From contig JAICRS010000107.1 of the NCBI GenBank assembly GCA_025966335.1, positions 1 through 9,611 of the forward strand: a stretch of DNA of 9,611 nt, written 5' to 3'. The position numbers and the translations under genes were made by a program. The notes under the pieces are model-generated. The model was given only the letters and a program-made list of their open reading frames with translations, was not told where the DNA came from and ran no database searches. Origin of the DNA: Nocardioidaceae bacterium (GTDB lineage: Bacteria; Actinomycetota; Actinomycetes; Propionibacteriales; Nocardioidaceae). Positions 6,610 through 9,611 of this stretch are shown here, piece after piece. Numbering within the stretch: position 1 is the stretch's first letter; the number at the start of each line of letters is the position of its first letter.

Positions 6610-7649
6610 TGGGCGGCCCGTTCGACGAGACGCGTCTCGACGACGAGCACGCCCTCTCGGGCGCAGACCACACGCTGCGGCCGCTCGCCGAGGCAGGGGC
6701 CCGGGTCCGGCGGGAGGCGAGTGCGGCCGCGGAGGCCATTGCCGCGGCGGTGACCGCCGCGGCCGGCGACGACCGCCCGCGTGCGGTCGTGGCGGCCGGA
6801 CCGGACTCGCGGCTGCTCCGTGCGGTCCTCGAACCGTGGTGCCCGGTGCCGTTCGTGGCCTGGCCGGGGCCGAGCCTTCCGGGTTGGGCAGGGACCCTGG
6901 ACCTGGTGGTGGTGCTGGCTCCGCAGGGTGCCGACTCGGGAACCGCGTCTGCGGTCGCCGAGGCGGTACGCCGCGGGTGCACCCTCGTGGTGGCGTGTCC
7001 GCCGCGCTCGGTGGTCGCCGAGCACGCCGCCGGACGGCACAGCACGATCCTGCCGATCACGACCGGTGACCAGCTCGCCACCGCAGTGGTGATGCTGGAG
7101 TTCCTGGACCGGCTCGACCTCGGGCCCGAGACCGACGCGGAGGCGGTCGCCACCGCCCTCGACGAGGTCGCGATCGACTGCTCGCCCTACCGGGACCAGT
7201 CGGTGAACCCGGCGAAGATGCTGGCGGTGGTGCTCGCGGACTCCGTGCCGATCGTGTGGGGCGGCTCCGTGCTGGCGGCACGCGCGGCTCGACGGGTCGC
7301 GGAGTCGATCCGCCGGACCAGTGGCCGTGCCGCGCTCGCTGCGGATGCCGAGCACCTGCTGCCGGTGATCGGCGCGGCCGCCACCCGTGACGTGTTCGCG
7401 GACCCGTTCGCCGACGAGGGCGAGGGCGACCTGCGGCCGGCCCTGGTGATCCTCGACGACGGCTCGGTCGACGCGTCGGTGCGCGAGCAGCGAGGCCGGT
7501 TGGTCGCAGCCGCCCAGGAGCGCCGGGTGCGCGTGGAGACCGTGACCGCCGACGCCGGCAACGAGCTCGCCCGCTACGCCTCGCTGCTCGCCACAGGCAC
7601 CTACGCGGCGGCTTATCTGGGCGTGGGTCTGGACCACCCGACACGCTAG
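6609..7649 (+). CDS. SIS-domain sugar-phosphate isomerase-like protein (phosphoglucose/phosphomannose isomerase type)
   Basis: A 346-residue cytoplasmic protein with two SIS-type alpha/beta halves. The first runs from about RAVVAAGPDSRLL (near 57) through VVVLAPQGADSGTA and VVACPPRSV. The second contains VNPAKMLA (about 199-206) and IVWGGSVLAARAARR. The NPAK motif and overall plan match the archaeal/bacterial bifunctional phosphoglucose/phosphomannose isomerase family (bact-PGI_C type); mycobacterial orthologues beside manB are sometimes labelled TobH. I cannot find the HNE-type catalytic segment of characterised enzymes: the matching region reads ATRDVFADPFADEGEG. Isomerase activity is therefore uncertain and a sugar-phosphate-binding role is possible. 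It is translationally coupled to the Trm112-like gene (TGATG), and through it to manB, which argues for a role in hexose phosphate supply. A separate manA gene does not follow, unlike in many relatives. Confidence 0.82.
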   Translation: MGGPFDETRLDDEHALSGADHTLRPLAEAGARVRREASAAAEAIAAAVTAAAGDDRPRAVVAAGPDSRLLRAVLEPWCPVPFVAWPGPSLPGWAGTLDLVVVLAPQGADSGTASAVAEAVRRGCTLVVACPPRSVVAEHAAGRHSTILPITTGDQLATAVVMLEFLDRLDLGPETDAEAVATALDEVAIDCSPYRDQSVNPAKMLAVVLADSVPIVWGGSVLAARAARRVAESIRRTSGRAALAADAEHLLPVIGAAATRDVFADPFADEGEGDLRPALVILDDGSVDASVREQRGRLVAAAQERRVRVETVTADAGNELARYASLLATGTYAAAYLGVGLDHPTR

Positions 7650-7652
7650 GGT
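7647..7652 (+). promoter_or_regulatory. Possible -10 box for the CDF transporter gene
   Basis: TAGGGT overlaps the TAG stop of the SIS gene and shares the heptamer TAGGGTC with the manB box at 5069-5075. The expected start near 7659 would give a leader of about 46 bases containing a good ribosome binding site. No clear -35 is seen. Part of the match is forced by the stop codon, so confidence is low. Confidence 0.3.
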
Positions 7653-7690
7653 CGGAACGCGGGTCGCACCGGCCCGGACAGGACCCCGAC

Positions 7691-7697
7691 GAAGGAG
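7691..7697 (+). promoter_or_regulatory. Ribosome binding site of the CDF transporter gene
   Basis: GAAGGAG lies eight bases before the ATG at 7706. It is the strongest Shine-Dalgarno sequence in the window and fixes the start. Confidence 0.75.
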
Positions 7698-7705
7698 CAC
7701 GGTTC

Positions 7706-8680
7706 ATGGCGGCCGACGGCGGCACCAAGGCAGTGATCGCGGCGTTGCTGGCGAACTCCGGCATCGCGATCCTGAAGTTCCTGGCGTTCCTGCTCACCGG
7801 GTTCTCCTCGATGCTCGCCGAGTCGATCCACTCGGTGGCCGACGCGGGGAACCAGGGACTGCTGCTGCTCGGTGGCAAGAAGGCGAAGCGCGCGGCCACC
7901 CCGGAGCACCCGTTCGGCTACGGCCGCGAGCGCTACATCTACTCGTTCATCGTCGCGATCGTGCTGTTCTCGGTCGGTGGCCTGTTCGCTCTCTACGAGG
8001 CCTACCACAAGTACCACGAGATCGCGGAGGGCCACACCGGTGAAGGCGACTGGGCATGGGTCCCGATCGTCGTCCTGGTGGGCGCGATCGTCATGGAGAC
8101 CTTCTCGTTCCGGACCGCGATCGTGGAGTCGAACAAGGTGCGCGGGAAGGCGTCGTGGGTGGAGTTCATCCAGCGCGCCAAGTCCCCGGAGCTCCCGGTC
8201 ATCCTGCTCGAGGACGCCGCCGCACTGCTCGGCCTGTTCTTCGCGCTGATCGGTGTGGGGATGGCGCTGATCACCGGCAACCCCTACTGGGACGTGGCCG
8301 GCACGACCGCGATCGGTCTGCTGCTGGTAGCGGTCGCCATCGTGCTGGCACTGGAGACCAAGAGCCTGCTGCTCGGTGAGTCGGCGACGCCGGAGGCGCA
8401 ACGCAGGATCCGCGAGGCGCTGGAGAGAACCCCGGGCATCGACCGGCTGATCCACATGAAGACCCTGCACCTGGGGCCCGAGGAGCTGCTGGTCGCGGTG
8501 AAGACCGGTGTCGACCGGGACGCGAGCGCCGATAAGGTCGCGGAGAGCATCAACGCCGCCGAACGCGCGATCCGGGAAGCGGAGCCCACAGCACAGGTGA
8601 TCTACATCGAGCCGGACATCTACCGCGAGAGCTACACCGCCGACGCGCGACCCGAGCCGCCGGCACCCGCCGCCCACTGA
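7706..8680 (+). CDS. Cation diffusion facilitator (CDF) transporter, ZnT9-like
   Basis: A 324-residue inner-membrane protein with six hydrophobic segments: about 9-31, 34-56, 78-97, 117-135, 163-189 and 198-218. A cytoplasmic domain of about 100 residues follows (EAQRRIREALERTPGID, then LHLGPEELLVAVKTGV and VIYIEPDIY), as in CDF metal/proton antiporters that export Zn2+, Mn2+, Fe2+ or Co2+. The second helix has ESIHSVADAGNQ with H42 and D46, and the loop after it has HPFGYGRERYIY (68-79), both diagnostic. The fifth helix reads VILLEDAAALLG with E169-D170 instead of the usual HxxxD or DxxxD pair. This resembles the ZnT9 branch, whose ion is less certain than for FieF/YiiP. The tail (ARPEPPAPAAH) is a Pro/Ala-rich end. 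A strong Shine-Dalgarno sequence supports the start. It is separated by 56 bases from the SIS gene and 61 from ahcY, so it may be its own unit. Confidence 0.92.
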   Translation: MAADGGTKAVIAALLANSGIAILKFLAFLLTGFSSMLAESIHSVADAGNQGLLLLGGKKAKRAATPEHPFGYGRERYIYSFIVAIVLFSVGGLFALYEAYHKYHEIAEGHTGEGDWAWVPIVVLVGAIVMETFSFRTAIVESNKVRGKASWVEFIQRAKSPELPVILLEDAAALLGLFFALIGVGMALITGNPYWDVAGTTAIGLLLVAVAIVLALETKSLLLGESATPEAQRRIREALERTPGIDRLIHMKTLHLGPEELLVAVKTGVDRDASADKVAESINAAERAIREAEPTAQVIYIEPDIYRESYTADARPEPPAPAAH

Positions 8681-8690
8681 CCCTCGGTCA
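8678..8690 (+). repeat. Short perfect inverted repeat before ahcY
   Basis: TGACC-CTC-GGTCA is a perfect palindrome with five-base arms and a three-base centre. It begins at the TGA stop of the transporter gene and lies about 15 bases upstream of the proposed ahcY -10 box, where an operator could sit. As an RNA hairpin it has no U-tract, so it is a poor terminator. Low information content; chance is possible. Confidence 0.35.
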
Positions 8691-8704
8691 CAGGGGGCTG
8701 CCGG

Positions 8705-8710
8705 TACGCT
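8705..8710 (+). promoter_or_regulatory. Possible -10 box for ahcY
   Basis: TACGCT fits TANNNT. The predicted start near 8717 gives a leader of about 25 bases that includes the ribosome binding site. No good -35 hexamer at 16-18 bases is seen. Confidence 0.4.
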
Positions 8711-8730
8711 GGAGAGGTTGACCCCGAGAT

Positions 8731-8735
8731 TGAGG
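8731..8735 (+). promoter_or_regulatory. Ribosome binding site deciding the ahcY start
   Basis: TGAGG is six bases before ATG 8742 but directly abuts the in-frame ATG at 8736. Spacing therefore selects 8742, giving MDFKVADLSL rather than MYMDFKVADLSL. Confidence 0.6.
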
Positions 8736-8741
8736 ATGTAC

Positions 8742-9611
<870 letters not shown>

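Noticed and set aside
7661..7686. Hairpin GGGTC...GACCC between the SIS and CDF genes as a terminator
   Set aside because: The stem has only five pairs, the loop is 16 bases and no T-run follows; the hairpin is too weak to call.
8681..8741. S-adenosylhomocysteine riboswitch before ahcY
   Set aside because: The gap is only 61 bases and the likely leader about 25, too short for that aptamer, and I see no matching pseudoknot-forming segments.

Overview
The window is about 70% G+C by eye. Its genes overlap or sit a few bases apart, GTG starts are used, and -10 boxes of the TANNNT type lie directly in front of start codons. Together with the families present (DUF5719, DUF3499, a Rv3259-like zincin relative, ManB, a Trm112-like protein, a TobH-type SIS protein and an AhcY with the long insertion), this marks a high-GC actinomycete. 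It is possibly Nocardioidaceae-like, but the genus cannot be fixed from this window. Coding density is very high, the largest gap is about 60 bases, and no mobile element, RNA gene or CRISPR array is visible.

Layout. (1) Bases 2-2737: the 3' part of a large membrane glycosyltransferase (GT2 domain plus many membrane helices plus an extracytoplasmic loop). It is joined by an ATGA overlap to (2) 2734-4179, a DUF5719 protein anchored by one helix and built from repeated beta-rich modules. These two look like a cell-envelope pair. (3) 4164-4622, minus strand: a small zincin-family protein that has lost both histidines of HExxH. It converges on and overlaps DUF5719 by 16 bases. (4) 4673-5053: DUF3499, a small putative zinc protein, divergent from (3). 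(5) 5081-6436: phosphomannomutase ManB. (6) 6433-6609: a 58-residue Trm112-like zinc ribbon. (7) 6609-7649: a SIS-domain sugar-phosphate isomerase-like protein. Genes 5-7 are translationally coupled. (8) 7706-8680: a cation diffusion facilitator of the ZnT9-like type. (9) 8742-9611: the first 290 residues of S-adenosylhomocysteinase, cut by the window end.

How the genes fit together. ManB makes mannose-1-phosphate for GDP-mannose, which feeds mannosylated envelope polymers. The SIS protein sits where a hexose-6-phosphate isomerase would be expected. The upstream membrane glycosyltransferase and DUF5719 protein probably act on the envelope as well. The Trm112-like protein (a methyltransferase activator in studied cases) and AhcY (removal of S-adenosylhomocysteine) both relate to methylation, but a functional tie here is only inference. 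The neighbourhood is a conserved actinobacterial housekeeping region, and I do not see a convincing new system.

The most notable points are three start codons (4622 minus, 4673 plus, 5081 plus) placed 6-7 bases after a TANNNT box, which predicts leaderless mRNAs including a divergent pair with interleaved promoters; the dead HExxH motif; the atypical metal site in the transporter; and the absence of manA from this cluster.
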